Notes: generated from the letters alone by a model not told the origin. Shown: positions 9,158-20,027, counted from the first letter of the stretch. The stretch is 64,000 nucleotides of DNA from Nocardia aurantia (GCF_009604425.1 NZ_WEGI01000020.1:1-64000); one strand, 5' to 3'. Program-made: numbers and translations.

Positions 9158-12100
9158 GTGGCTCTGTACCGGAAGTACCGACCGGCAACCTTCGCAGAGG
9201 TGGTGGGGCAGGAGCACGTCACCGATCCGCTCAGCACCGCGCTCGACACCGGGCGGATCAGTCACGCCTATCTGTTCTCCGGCCCGCGAGGCTGCGGCAA
9301 GACCTCGTCGGCGCGGATCCTCGCGCGCTCGCTGAACTGTGAGCAGGGCCCGACCTCCCGGCCGTGCGGGGTGTGCGCTTCCTGCGTGGCGCTCGGCCCC
9401 GGTGGCCCCGGCAATCTCGACGTCATCGAGCTCGACGCGGCCAGCCACGGTGGCGTCGACGACACGCGTGAGCTGCGCGACCGCGCCTTCTACGCGCCGG
9501 CCGAATCGCGCTACCGGGTGTTCATCGTCGACGAGGCGCACATGGTCACCACGGCCGGTTTCAACGCGTTGCTGAAGATCGTCGAGGAACCGCCCGCCCA
9601 TCTGATCTTCATCTTCGCCACCACCGAGCCCGACAAGGTGCTGCCGACCATCCGCTCGCGCACCCACCACTACCCCTTCCGGCTGCTGCCCCCGGCCACG
9701 ATGCGCGGGCTGCTCGGCCGGATCTGCGAGCAGGAGGGCGTGCGAGTCGAGGAGGCCGTCTATCCGCTGGTGATCCGGGCCGGCGGCGGTTCGCCGCGCG
9801 ACAGCCTCAGCGTGCTCGACCAGCTGCTGGCCGGCGCGGGCCCCGAGGGCGTCGCCTACAACCGCGCGCTGGCCCTGCTCGGCGTCACCGACATCGCCCT
9901 GATCGATGAGGCTGTCGAGGCGCTGGCCACCGACGACGGCGCCGCGCTGTTCGGCACCGTCGACCGAGTGGTCGAGGCGGGCCACGACCCCCGCCGCTTC
10001 GCGGGCGACCTGCTGGAGCGGATCCGCGACCTGATCCTCCTGCGCGCGGTCCCCGACGCCGTCGAGCGCGCGCTGGTCTCCGGCCCCGGCGACGTGCTCG
10101 ACCGGATGCGCGACCAGGCCCGCCGCATCGGCCCCGCCACCCTGACCCGCTACGCCGAACTGCTGCACGCCGGCCTCGGCGAGATGCGCGGCGCCACCGC
10201 CCCCCGGCTGCTCCTCGAAGTGGTGTGCGCCCGCATGCTGCTGCCCTCGGTCTCGGACGCGGAATCCGCCACGCTGCAACGCCTGGAACGGCTCGAACGC
10301 GGCGTCGCGAGCGGTGCGATCGCCCCCACCGCGGCATCGGCCGGCCGGCCCGTGGATTCCCCGGCCGCCGTCACCGGCGAGGCCACCGCTCCGGCCGGCG
10401 CATCCCCGACCCCCACCGCACCGGCCTCCGGGTCGTCACGGCGCCGCGGCGCGGAAGCGCTCGCCGCGCTGCGAGCGAGCAAGAACCCGGCCGAGCCGGA
10501 GGCGCCGGGAGCTCCACAGCCGGAGACGCCGCGAACCTCGCAGCCGGAACCACGCCCGCACCCGGCCCACCGCGCGCAATCGCCGAACGGCCCGGCCGAG
10601 CCGATCCCGCCCGCACCCGTGCCCGGCGGGCCCGCCGACGAACCGGTGCTCGCGGATCCGTCCGGCCCGGCTCCCGCGGGCGGCGGTGAGCCGAGCCGCG
10701 CCTCCCGGCCCGAAGCCGGAGGCAGCCCTCAGCGCCCCGGCGCCGAACCGGCAGATATCGCCGAGTCCGGTGCGGCGAGCCGCACGCACCGCCCGAATCC
10801 GGCCGCGGCGGAGACGATCCGCGACCCCGCGGACTCCACTCCGGGGTCCGAGAACATCGCCGTCGGCGCGGATGGGTCCACCGGATCCCCGAGTTCGGAC
10901 GCCCCCCTTCGACTCGACGGCGACTCGGATGTCCGGCCCGAATCTGCCGATGTGACACGGCAATTTCGTGGCGATGCGGATGCGCGACACGTATCCCCGG
11001 ACGCGGACCGGCAATCCGACGGCATGACGAGTACTCGGCCCGAAAGCGGCCACCCGGCAGGGCGACTCGACAGCAGCGCGGGTATCGGCCTCGAAAACGC
11101 CGACGCGGCAAGGCAATCCGACGGTAGCGCGAACAACCGACCCGGGTTCGGCGATGCGGCAGCGCAGTTCGACGACAACTCGGATGCCCGGTTTCGAACT
11201 GGGAATGCGACGCCGCAGTCTCACGATGATGCGGATGCCCGGCCCGGCTCCAGGGATACGGCACAGCGATCCCATGACGACGCGGATGCCCGCGCTCGGT
11301 CCCGGGACGCAGCGCCGCAGTCCGGCCATGTCGCGGATGTCCGGCCCGGCTCCGGGGATGCGACTTCGCAGCTCCACGGTGACGCGAACGGCCGGCTTCG
11401 ATCCGTGGACGCGACGTCGCGATCCTACGACAATGTGGATGCCCGACCCGGATCCACGGACGCGGTGCCGCAGTTCCGCGACGAGGAAGATGCCGGGCGA
11501 CCATCCACCGATGCGGTGCGGCGACTCGACGACGGTGTGAGCGACCGGTCCGCATCAGCGGGGTCCGATAGCGGCGCGGCGGCCGCCGGGCCCTCTGGCG
11601 GCGCGGCGGCCGGGCCCTCTGGCGGCGCGGCGGCGGCCGGGCCCTCTGGCGACATGGCGGCGGCCGGGCCCTCGGATGTGGCGGATCGTCCGCAGCCGTC
11701 CGCTGCGGCATCGGACGAGCGAACCGGCTTCCCTGCCGACGCGGATTCCGCCGTTCCGGCAGGCGGTGCGGACGCGACCCGGGAGATCGAGGCGGCCTGG
11801 GGTGATATCCGGTCGAAGGTGCGTGAGTTCGGGGCGGCGGTGCACGCCTTGTTGTCCGGGGCCGCGGTGTCCCGGGTCGAGGGCGAGACCATCGTCTTCA
11901 CGCATCAGCACGCGGCGCTGGCGCAACGGTTGTCGAACCCGAAGAACGTCGAGGCGGTGGAGTCGGCCGTCCGCGCGGTGCTCGGACGGGGGTACGGCGT
12001 GCGATGGGAGGTCGGCGGGCCCGGGCAGCCGGCCGCCGGGGCACGATCCTCGGCCGGTGGTGCGGGAGCGCGAGCCGCCGACAGCGCGAACGGCCGGCCA

Positions 12101-12541
12101 CAGGGTGGTGCGACGAACGGCACACCCGCTCGCCCCCAGAACGGGCGGGCGGCGGCGAGCCCGGCCAAGTCGGCGGAGCCGCCGAGGTTCTCCCGGCCCA
12201 GTCAGTCGCGGGCGAGTGAGTCCGGCGCGAGCACGCCGACGGCCCGGTCGGGCGAGTCCGGCAAAGGCCCTCGGAACACCCCGCCGGACGACGACATTCC
12301 GCCGCCGGAAGCCCCCGACCTCCCGGATGATCCCGGTCCGGCTGACTACTCGTCGGTAGGTTATTCTGACTACCCGTCGGTAGGTTATGACAGTCTCCCG
12401 CCCGCGTCGACACCCGAGGAGGAGCGCGAGATGCTCGCCGAATCGGCTCGGCCGGTACCCCCGGAAGATCGTCGTGACCCCGATGAGGTGGCATTGGAGC
12501 TGTTGCGCGCAGAGCTGGGGGCAACCCGCCTGGAGGGTTGA
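9158..12541 (+). CDS. dnaX: DNA polymerase III subunit gamma/tau
   Basis: The clamp-loader ATPase subunit. GTG at 9158 (MALYRKYRP after initiation) is chosen because this is where the conserved N-terminus begins. Visible motifs: Walker A GPRGCGKT, a four-cysteine zinc module between CEQGPTSRPCGVCASC, Walker B VFIVDEAHM, and the sensor region TIRSRTHHYPFRLLPP. The clamp-loader domains end near residue 370. The conserved tau-like domain reappears around residue 880 (EIEAAWGDIRSKVREFGAAV). Between them lies about 500 residues of low-complexity linker with an internal repeat array, making the protein 1127 residues against roughly 580 in M. tuberculosis as I recall. A disordered Pro/Asp-rich tail ends it. 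No poly-A slippery site typical of E. coli dnaX was noticed. Confidence 0.95.
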   Translation: MALYRKYRPATFAEVVGQEHVTDPLSTALDTGRISHAYLFSGPRGCGKTSSARILARSLNCEQGPTSRPCGVCASCVALGPGGPGNLDVIELDAASHGGVDDTRELRDRAFYAPAESRYRVFIVDEAHMVTTAGFNALLKIVEEPPAHLIFIFATTEPDKVLPTIRSRTHHYPFRLLPPATMRGLLGRICEQEGVRVEEAVYPLVIRAGGGSPRDSLSVLDQLLAGAGPEGVAYNRALALLGVTDIALIDEAVEALATDDGAALFGTVDRVVEAGHDPRRFAGDLLERIRDLILLRAVPDAVERALVSGPGDVLDRMRDQARRIGPATLTRYAELLHAGLGEMRGATAPRLLLEVVCARMLLPSVSDAESATLQRLERLERGVASGAIAPTAASAGRPVDSPAAVTGEATAPAGASPTPTAPASGSSRRRGAEALAALRASKNPAEPEAPGAPQPETPRTSQPEPRPHPAHRAQSPNGPAEPIPPAPVPGGPADEPVLADPSGPAPAGGGEPSRASRPEAGGSPQRPGAEPADIAESGAASRTHRPNPAAAETIRDPADSTPGSENIAVGADGSTGSPSSDAPLRLDGDSDVRPESADVTRQFRGDADARHVSPDADRQSDGMTSTRPESGHPAGRLDSSAGIGLENADAARQSDGSANNRPGFGDAAAQFDDNSDARFRTGNATPQSHDDADARPGSRDTAQRSHDDADARARSRDAAPQSGHVADVRPGSGDATSQLHGDANGRLRSVDATSRSYDNVDARPGSTDAVPQFRDEEDAGRPSTDAVRRLDDGVSDRSASAGSDSGAAAAGPSGGAAAGPSGGAAAAGPSGDMAAAGPSDVADRPQPSAAASDERTGFPADADSAVPAGGADATREIEAAWGDIRSKVREFGAAVHALLSGAAVSRVEGETIVFTHQHAALAQRLSNPKNVEAVESAVRAVLGRGYGVRWEVGGPGQPAAGARSSAGGAGARAADSANGRPQGGATNGTPARPQNGRAAASPAKSAEPPRFSRPSQSRASESGASTPTARSGESGKGPRNTPPDDDIPPPEAPDLPDDPGPADYSSVGYSDYPSVGYDSLPPASTPEEEREMLAESARPVPPEDRRDPDEVALELLRAELGATRLEG
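10937..11548 (+). repeat. Twelve tandem 51-bp coding repeats inside dnaX
   Basis: Twelve consecutive 17-codon units run in perfect phase with no indels, encoding residues 594-797. Examples are PGFGDAAAQFDDNSDAR, PGSRDTAQRSHDDADAR, ARSRDAAPQSGHVADVR, PGSGDATSQLHGDANGR and LRSVDATSRSYDNVDAR. The most constant positions are Asp/Asn at 5, Ala/Thr at 6 and 7, Gln/Arg at 9 and Asp-Ala-Arg at the end. Units at the array edges are more diverged. The residues are polar and probably disordered. Confidence 0.85.
11572..11674 (+). repeat. Short GPSGGAAA-type repeats in dnaX linker
   Basis: Four copies of a Gly-Pro-Ser-Gly-Gly/Asp-Ala-rich unit (24-27 bp, core GGGCCCTCTGGCG) follow the 51-bp array directly. 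Near-identical nucleotide copies indicate recent slippage-type duplication in the linker. Confidence 0.7.
12344..12391 (+). repeat. 24-bp tandem repeat near the dnaX 3' end
   Basis: Two adjacent 24-bp units encode DYSSVGYS and DYPSVGYD and share the core CGTCGGTAGGTTAT. They add an aromatic, acidic motif to the C-terminal tail of tau. Confidence 0.7.
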
Positions 12542-12568
12542 CAGCAACCGGCGCTACACCGTTAAGTT
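12538..12568 (+). promoter_or_regulatory. Candidate promoter for fadA-fadB
   Basis: TTGACA at 12538-12543 overlaps the dnaX stop codon and is followed 19 bp later by TAAGTT (12563-12568). A second possible -10, TACTAT, lies at 12591-12596. Spacing is not ideal for either, so this is a suggestion only. Confidence 0.3.
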
Positions 12569-12786
12569 AACCGGAGTTCGCAACTGGCGGTACTATGAAC
12601 GGGTGGTCGTCAGCAGTGGTGCAGCGCGGCTCGGAGATGCTCGGGTGACCGGGCGCTCCGAACCACGTCAACTGCCGTGTGCCGATGTTCTTACAGCGTC
12701 AAGACGGTCGGTCGCATGGCCGGTCGGCGAGGTCTACCTGCGCACCGGCCGACCGGGCGCATCCTCGAGGAAGGAAAGTCTCCGAT

Positions 12787-13998
<1,212 letters not shown>

Positions 13999-14043
13999 CG
14001 ACCTTCCGTAGCTGCCTTCGAACTTCCTGGGAGACAACACCTT

Positions 14044-16188
14044 ATGACCGACAACATGATCGCGTGGGAGAAGGACGCCGACGGCATCGTCGTGCTCACG
14101 CTCGACGACCCGAACCAGGGCGCCAACACGATGAACGAGCTCTACAAGAGCTCGATGGCGGCCACGGTGGCGCGGCTGGTGGCCGAGAAGGACGACATCA
14201 CCGGCGTCGTCATCACCTCCGCGAAGAAGACCTTCTTCGCCGGCGGTGACCTGAAGAACATGATGCAGACCACCCCGGCGGACGCCGCGGCGATCTTCGC
14301 CGAGGTCGAGGGCATCAAGAGCGATCTGCGCAAGCTGGAGACCCTGGGCAAGCCGGTCGTCGCGGCGATCAACGGCGCGGCGCTCGGCGGCGGCCTGGAG
14401 ATCGCGCTGGCCACCCATCACCGCATCGCGGCCGACGTGCCGGGTTCGGTCATCGGCCTGCCCGAGGCGACGCTGGGCCTGCTGCCCGCCGGCGGCGGGG
14501 TGACCCGCACCGTGCGCCTGCTCGGCATCCAGCCCGCGCTCCTGCAGGTCCTGCTGCAGGGTCCGCAGAACAAGCCGGCCAAGGCCAAGGAACTGGGCCT
14601 GGTCGACGAATTGGTCGGCAGCGTAGACGAATTGGTCCCCGCCGCGAAGGCGTGGATCAAGGCCAACCCCGAGGCGTCCGTGCAGCCCTGGGACAAGAAG
14701 GGCTTCAAGATCCCCGGCGGCTCCCCGTCCTCGCCCGCGCTGGCCGCCAACCTGCCGGCCTTCCCGGCCAACCTGCGCAAGCAGCTCAAGGGCACCAACA
14801 TGCCGGCGCCGAAGGCGATCATGGCCGCCGCGATCGAGGGCGCCCAGGTCGACTTCGACAACGCGTCGACCATCGAGTCGCGCTACTTCGTGCACCTGCT
14901 CACCGGCCCGGTCGCGAAGAACATGATCCAGGCGTTCTTCTTCGACCTGCAGCACATCAAGAACGGCGGCTCCCGCCCGAAGGATGTGCCGAAGCGTGAG
15001 ATCAAGAAGGTCGGCGTGCTCGGCGCGGGCATGATGGGCGCGGGCATCGCGTACGTCAGCGCCAAGGCCGGCTACGAGGTCGTGCTGAAGGACGTCAGCC
15101 AGGAGGCCGCCGACCGCGGCAAGAACTACTCGGTGAAGCTCGAGGAGAAGGCGGTCGCCAAGGGCCGCAGCACCGAGGAGAAGTCGAAGGCGGTCCTGGA
15201 CCGCATCCACCCGACCGCCGATCCGGCGGATCTGGCGGGCGTCGACTTCGTGATCGAGGCGGTCTTCGAGAACACCGAGCTCAAGCACAAGGTGTTCCAG
15301 GAGATCGAGGACATCGTGACCCCGGACGCGCTGCTGGGCTCCAACACCTCGACCCTGCCGATCACCGAGCTCGCCGGCGGCGTGAAGCGGACCGAGGACT
15401 TCATCGGCATCCATTTCTTCTCGCCGGTCGACAAGATGCCGCTGGTGGAGATCATCAAGGGCGAGAAGACCTCCGACGAGGCGCTGGCCCGGGTGTACGA
15501 CTACACCCTCGCCATCAAGAAGACCCCGATCGTCGTCAACGACAGCCGCGGCTTCTTCACCTCGCGCGTGATCGGCACCTTCGTCAACGAGGCGATCGCC
15601 ATGCTGAAGGAGGGCATCGAGCCGCAGACCATCGAGCAGGCCGGTCTGCAGGCGGGCTACCCCGCGGCGCCGCTGCAGCTGTCGGACGAGCTGAACCTGA
15701 AGCTCATGCAGAAGATCGCCAAGGAGACCGCCGAGGCGGCCGAGCGCGGCGAGATCACCCTGCCGGCGCGGCACCCGGCCCAGGACGTCATCGACTACCT
15801 GGTCGCCGAGGGCCGTCCGGGCCGGCTCGAGAAGGCCGGCTTCTACGAGTACGACGAGAGCGGCAAGCGTCAGGGCCTGTGGCCGGGCCTGCGCGATCAC
15901 TTCAAGACCACCACCGAAGAGGTCGCGCCGTTCCAGGATCTGATCGATCGGATGCTGTTCGCCGAGGCCATCGAGACGCAGAAGTGCTTCGATGAGGGCG
16001 TGCTGACCTCGACGGCCGACGCCAACATCGGCTCGATCTTCGGCATCGGCTACCCGGCCTGGACCGGTGGTGTGCACCAGTTCATCGTCGGTTACCCGGG
16101 TGGGCAGGAAGCCTTCGTGGCCCGCGCCGACGACCTGGCGGCCAAGTACGGCGAGCGTTTCCAGGCGCCGGCCTCGTTGCGCAAGTAA
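14044..16188 (+). CDS. fadB: Multifunctional enoyl-CoA hydratase / 3-hydroxyacyl-CoA dehydrogenase
   Basis: A 714-residue fusion. Residues about 1-190 are a crotonase fold, with oxyanion-hole segments around KKTFFAGGDLKNM and NGAALGGGLEIA and the catalytic glutamate in GLPEATLGLLPAGGG. Residues about 320-500 are the NAD-binding dehydrogenase domain, opening with the Rossmann motif VGVLGAGMMGAGIA and carrying SNTSTLPI and GIHFFSPVDKMPLVEII with the catalytic His-Glu pair. The rest is the C-terminal helical dehydrogenase domain. Together with the upstream thiolase it performs steps 2-4 of beta-oxidation. It is followed by a strong hairpin terminator, so fadA-fadB is a closed two-gene operon. 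Confidence 0.95.
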   Translation: MTDNMIAWEKDADGIVVLTLDDPNQGANTMNELYKSSMAATVARLVAEKDDITGVVITSAKKTFFAGGDLKNMMQTTPADAAAIFAEVEGIKSDLRKLETLGKPVVAAINGAALGGGLEIALATHHRIAADVPGSVIGLPEATLGLLPAGGGVTRTVRLLGIQPALLQVLLQGPQNKPAKAKELGLVDELVGSVDELVPAAKAWIKANPEASVQPWDKKGFKIPGGSPSSPALAANLPAFPANLRKQLKGTNMPAPKAIMAAAIEGAQVDFDNASTIESRYFVHLLTGPVAKNMIQAFFFDLQHIKNGGSRPKDVPKREIKKVGVLGAGMMGAGIAYVSAKAGYEVVLKDVSQEAADRGKNYSVKLEEKAVAKGRSTEEKSKAVLDRIHPTADPADLAGVDFVIEAVFENTELKHKVFQEIEDIVTPDALLGSNTSTLPITELAGGVKRTEDFIGIHFFSPVDKMPLVEIIKGEKTSDEALARVYDYTLAIKKTPIVVNDSRGFFTSRVIGTFVNEAIAMLKEGIEPQTIEQAGLQAGYPAAPLQLSDELNLKLMQKIAKETAEAAERGEITLPARHPAQDVIDYLVAEGRPGRLEKAGFYEYDESGKRQGLWPGLRDHFKTTTEEVAPFQDLIDRMLFAEAIETQKCFDEGVLTSTADANIGSIFGIGYPAWTGGVHQFIVGYPGGQEAFVARADDLAAKYGERFQAPASLRK

Positions 16189-16220
16189 CGGACACCGAAT
16201 TCCCGAGGTGACGGGAACTC

Positions 16221-16263
16221 CGACGGCCCGGATGGCGGAAATTCTCCGCGATCCGGGCCGTCG
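16221..16263 (+). terminator. Hairpin terminator after fadB
   Basis: A 13-bp outer stem (ACGGCCCGGAT at 16223-16233 with ATCCGGGCCGT at 16251-16261, plus two flanking pairs) encloses a second stem GCGGA/TCCGC around loop AATTC. There is no clear T-run, as is common in high-GC actinobacteria. Confidence 0.7.
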
Positions 16264-16318
16264 CGCTGTCTGCCGCGCTACGTTGGAAGTGAGTGCCGTC
16301 GGCTCGAGGTGGTGACAT

Positions 16319-19300
16319 ATGGACCCGCAGACGAGCAAGTCCGGCGATGACATACCCGGATCGCGGCGTTCCTTCGCTGCGCGAACCCGGCGCTATCGGC
16401 CCTTCGCGGCGGCCGAGGACCTGGCGGAGATGGGTTTGCACGATCCCGAGGAGATCGGCCGCGGCGGTTTCGGCGTGGTGTATCGCTGCGTCCAGCGCGC
16501 CTTGGACCGGGTCGTGGCGGTCAAGGTGCTGTCCACCGAGATAGACGACGACGCCCGGGAGCGGTTCGTCCGCGAGGAACAGGCCATGGGCCGGCTGTCC
16601 GGCCATCCCAACATCGTCGACATCCTGCAGGTGGGAGTCACCCCCGGCGGGCTGCCCTTCATCGTGATGCCGTACGCGGTGCACGGGTCGCTGGAGCGGC
16701 TGGTCCGGGAGAACGGCCCGCTGGACTGGGCCGATTCCGTCCGGGTGGGGGTACGGCTGGCGGGTGCGATCGAGAGCGCCCATCGTGTTCAGGTCCTGCA
16801 CCGCGACGTGAAACCCGCGAACGTGCTGCTGTCCCGCTACGGCGAACCTCAGCTGACGGATTTCGGTATCGCGCGCATCCCCGGCGGTTTCCGGACCTCC
16901 GCCGAACTGATCACCGGATCGCCCGCGTTCACCGCCCCCGAGATCCTCGCCGGGGAGGAACCGACCGAGCGCTCCGACGTGTACGGCCTGGGCTCGACGC
17001 TGTTCGCGCTGATCACCGGCCACGCCGCCTACGAGCGGCAGTCGGGGGAGCGGGTGATCGCGCAATTCCTGCGCATCGCGTCCGATCCGCTGCCGGATCT
17101 GCGCCGGCTCGACATCCCCGCCGATGTGGCGGACATCGTCGAGCAGGCCATGGCCCACGATCCGGCGCGGCGACCACCGTCGGCGTTCGAACTGGGTGAG
17201 CTGTTGCGGTCGGTGCAACGCCGGCACGGGCAGGTCCCCGACGAAATGGCTCTGCTGGCACCGGAATCCGCGACGGTGACGGAGAACACCGCGGAAGATG
17301 CCGCCACCCACCGCTATTCGGTTCGTGATGCCGGCGCCCTGGTGACCGGGCCACGGCGTCCCGCCCCGCTGCAACCACCGGCCGCGGACCGGACGCCGAG
17401 CGTACCGCCCACGTCCCCCGGCACCTTCGTCTCCGACACCACGACGCGTGCGCCGATGCCGCGGCCGGAACTGCTCGAGGCGTTGCGGGCCGCCGGCGAC
17501 CGGCGATTGACCGTTGTCCACGGTCCGGCGGGTTTCGGTAAGAGCACCGTCGCCGCGCAGTGGGCGGCGGAGCTGGCCGGTCGGGGCGCCGACGTCGCCT
17601 GGCTGGGCATCGAGCGCGACGACGACCAGGAAGTATGGTTCCTGGCTCATCTGGTGGCGGCGATCCGGCAGGTGTGCCCGGACGTCGGCGCGGGCCTGGA
17701 ACAGATGCTGGAGGAGCGCGCGAGTGAGGCCGTGCCGTACGCGATCGCCGCGCTCGTCGAGGAGACATCGGCCGGTGACCGGCCGGTAATCGTGGTGATC
17801 GACGACTGGCACCGGGTCACCGACCTGGGTGCGCATCGGGTACTGGCGGCATTGCTGGACAACGGTTCTCCGCGTCTGCGGTTCGTCGTCGTCACTCGCG
17901 AGCGGTCCGGGTTGCCGGCGAGCCGGTTGCGGGTGCGCGACGAGCTGACCGAGATCGGCCCGGATCTGTTGCGGTTCGCCCTGCCGGAGACCGCGCGAAT
18001 GCTGCGGGAGCACAACGGTTTCGCGCTCAGCGATGATCAGATCCAGCGGATCCAGGACACCACCGGCGGCTGGCCCGCGGCGATCCGGCCGGTAGGCTTG
18101 TCGCTGCGCGACGGAACGCTGCCGGACGACCTGCCGGGCGAAGCGATCCACGAGTATCTCGCCGAGCACCTGCTCGACGGCCTGGAGCCGCACATGCTGG
18201 ACTTCCTGGCCGCGGTCGCGGTGGCGGAGCGGGTGTGCGGGTCGCTGGCGACGGCGTTGAGCGGCGAGCCGGACGCCGAGCGGCTGCTCGAGGAGGCGGA
18301 GCGGCGCGAACTGTTCGTCGGCCGAATCGAGCGCGCACCCGGCTGGTTCCGGGTCCAGCCGCTGTGGGCCGAGCAGCTGCGGGAACGGCTGGAGCGCGAC
18401 CAGCCGGAGCAACTGAAATCGTTGCACCGCAAGGCCGCTCGATGGTACGCAGACCACCGGCAGTTACGCCGGTCGGTGGATCACGCACTGGCGGCGTCGG
18501 ATTCGGCACTGGCTTTGGATCTGCTGGAACAGCACGGCATGGATCTGATCGAGAGGTCGCAACTGGCGACGCTGCTGGGTTCGGTGGCGAAACTGCCGAT
18601 GCACCAGGTGGCCTCGCGCACCGAGCTGTTGCTGGTGCTGGCCCGGGCCAACATCGGGCTGCAACAGTCCGGGACGGCTCGTACCGCGCTGGGCCGGCTG
18701 TCCACCCTGCTGGGCCCGCCCGCCGGTGCCGCCGACACGCTGCGGTGGCGCAGCCAGACCAGCGTGCTCACCGCGGCCGACGAGATCGCCCGGGACCGGA
18801 CCGCCGGTGTGCTGGAACGAGTTTCGGACTGCCTGGCGCACGCCGACGACCTGCCCGCCTGGACGGTCTCGGCCGCCGCGAATGTGGCCTCGTACGTGCG
18901 CCGGTGCGAATTCGATTTCGACGGCGCCCGTCGGCTGCAGGAGTGGGCCGAGCCGTATCACGCTCGGTCGAAGGCGCCGCTGGGTCAGGTGTTCGGCCTC
19001 CTGATCGCCGGTACCGCCGCCTACGAGCAACTCGAGATCGACACCGCCACAGCGTGTTTCGAACAAGCCTGCGAGATCGCGCGGGAACGGTCGGGTCCGC
19101 GCTCGCAGGCGATGTGGATCGCGGCCGCCCTGCTCGGCGAATCGTTCTATCGGCGTGGCGATCTGGACACCGCCGAGCGACTGCTCGATTGCGGTGACGA
19201 GCCGGTGGCCCGGGTGGGCCCGGTGGATTTCGCCATCACGGCCTTCGTCATCGGGGCGCGGGTGCAGGCGGTGCGCGGCGATACCGCGGCCGCGGCCGCG

Positions 19301-19879
19301 CGGCTGGACGAGGGCCTGCGCACCGCGGCCGAGCGTCGCCTCCCGCGGCTGGCGGCCCACCTGCGCGCCGAGCGGTTGCGCCTGGGCATCGGCGGCGACG
19401 CGCTCACCGACAGTGCGATCCTGCAATCGGGGATGCGTCCGTGGCGGCACGCCACCGGTGCGGCCGTGCTGCTGGCCGAGGCGGAGGAGATCGCCACCAT
19501 CCGCGCCCTGCTGGCCCGCCACTATCGCGGCCTGGAGACCTCCGGTGCGGCCGCCCCGCTCGGCACCGACGACACCGCGGTGAAGCGGGCCCGGGCCCTG
19601 CACGGCCGCATCGGCGAGCACCGGCGTCCCCGAGCCGAACTGGATTCCGGGTTGCTGCTGGCCGAATGCCTGGCAGCCGCGGGCTGGACCGGTGAGGCGA
19701 TCGCGGTCCTCACACCCGCGGTGCGGCGCTGTGCCGACCTGGGCTGGACCCGTCCGTTGCTCGATGCCGGCCCGGGTGTGCTCTCGTTGCTACCCACCCT
19801 GCGCAGCCAGGTCCTGTTCGGTGCGGAGGACGGCGACGACCCGGAGATCGTGCACCGATTCCTGGACGAAGTCTTCTGA
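16319..19879 (+). CDS. pknK: PknK-like serine/threonine kinase fused to a STAND ATPase
   Basis: A 1186-residue cytoplasmic regulator. The N-terminal kinase has the glycine loop IGRGGFGVVYR, catalytic lysine in VAVKVLS, HRDVKPANVLL, DFGIARI and an APEIL segment. A Pro-rich linker of about 90 residues leads to a MalT-type STAND domain with Walker A GPAGFGKST (near residue 400) and Walker B VIVVIDDWH (near 490). The remaining 500 residues are helical TPR-like repeats. This matches mycobacterial PknK (about 1110 residues as I recall). No C-terminal LuxR helix-turn-helix is apparent, so any effect on transcription would be indirect. ATG at 16319 follows CGAGGTGG. Upstream and downstream hairpins isolate it as a single gene. 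Confidence 0.88.
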   Translation: MDPQTSKSGDDIPGSRRSFAARTRRYRPFAAAEDLAEMGLHDPEEIGRGGFGVVYRCVQRALDRVVAVKVLSTEIDDDARERFVREEQAMGRLSGHPNIVDILQVGVTPGGLPFIVMPYAVHGSLERLVRENGPLDWADSVRVGVRLAGAIESAHRVQVLHRDVKPANVLLSRYGEPQLTDFGIARIPGGFRTSAELITGSPAFTAPEILAGEEPTERSDVYGLGSTLFALITGHAAYERQSGERVIAQFLRIASDPLPDLRRLDIPADVADIVEQAMAHDPARRPPSAFELGELLRSVQRRHGQVPDEMALLAPESATVTENTAEDAATHRYSVRDAGALVTGPRRPAPLQPPAADRTPSVPPTSPGTFVSDTTTRAPMPRPELLEALRAAGDRRLTVVHGPAGFGKSTVAAQWAAELAGRGADVAWLGIERDDDQEVWFLAHLVAAIRQVCPDVGAGLEQMLEERASEAVPYAIAALVEETSAGDRPVIVVIDDWHRVTDLGAHRVLAALLDNGSPRLRFVVVTRERSGLPASRLRVRDELTEIGPDLLRFALPETARMLREHNGFALSDDQIQRIQDTTGGWPAAIRPVGLSLRDGTLPDDLPGEAIHEYLAEHLLDGLEPHMLDFLAAVAVAERVCGSLATALSGEPDAERLLEEAERRELFVGRIERAPGWFRVQPLWAEQLRERLERDQPEQLKSLHRKAARWYADHRQLRRSVDHALAASDSALALDLLEQHGMDLIERSQLATLLGSVAKLPMHQVASRTELLLVLARANIGLQQSGTARTALGRLSTLLGPPAGAADTLRWRSQTSVLTAADEIARDRTAGVLERVSDCLAHADDLPAWTVSAAANVASYVRRCEFDFDGARRLQEWAEPYHARSKAPLGQVFGLLIAGTAAYEQLEIDTATACFEQACEIARERSGPRSQAMWIAAALLGESFYRRGDLDTAERLLDCGDEPVARVGPVDFAITAFVIGARVQAVRGDTAAAAARLDEGLRTAAERRLPRLAAHLRAERLRLGIGGDALTDSAILQSGMRPWRHATGAAVLLAEAEEIATIRALLARHYRGLETSGAAAPLGTDDTAVKRARALHGRIGEHRRPRAELDSGLLLAECLAAAGWTGEAIAVLTPAVRRCADLGWTRPLLDAGPGVLSLLPTLRSQVLFGAEDGDDPEIVHRFLDEVF

Positions 19880-19941
19880 TTTGGAATATTCGCGGTTCGC
19901 TATCGGAATCTATTTCGAACCGACCCGGAGAGAACAGCGAA

Positions 19942-19974
19942 AAATCGAATATTCGAAAATTCTCTATTCGATTT
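19942..19974. other. AT-rich inverted repeat downstream of the kinase gene
   Basis: AAATCGAATA (19942-19951) and TATTCGATTT (19965-19974) form a perfect 10-bp inverted repeat. The 12-bp palindrome TCGAATATTCGA at 19945-19956 overlaps its left arm. The stretch 19880-20035 is markedly AT-rich for this genome. It could be a weak terminator for the kinase gene or an operator for the small gene downstream. Confidence 0.45.
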
Positions 19975-20027
19975 CGGAGAAAGGGTGCGGCAATGCGGCG
20001 ACGGTAAATTTATGCTCGGATCTGTTA

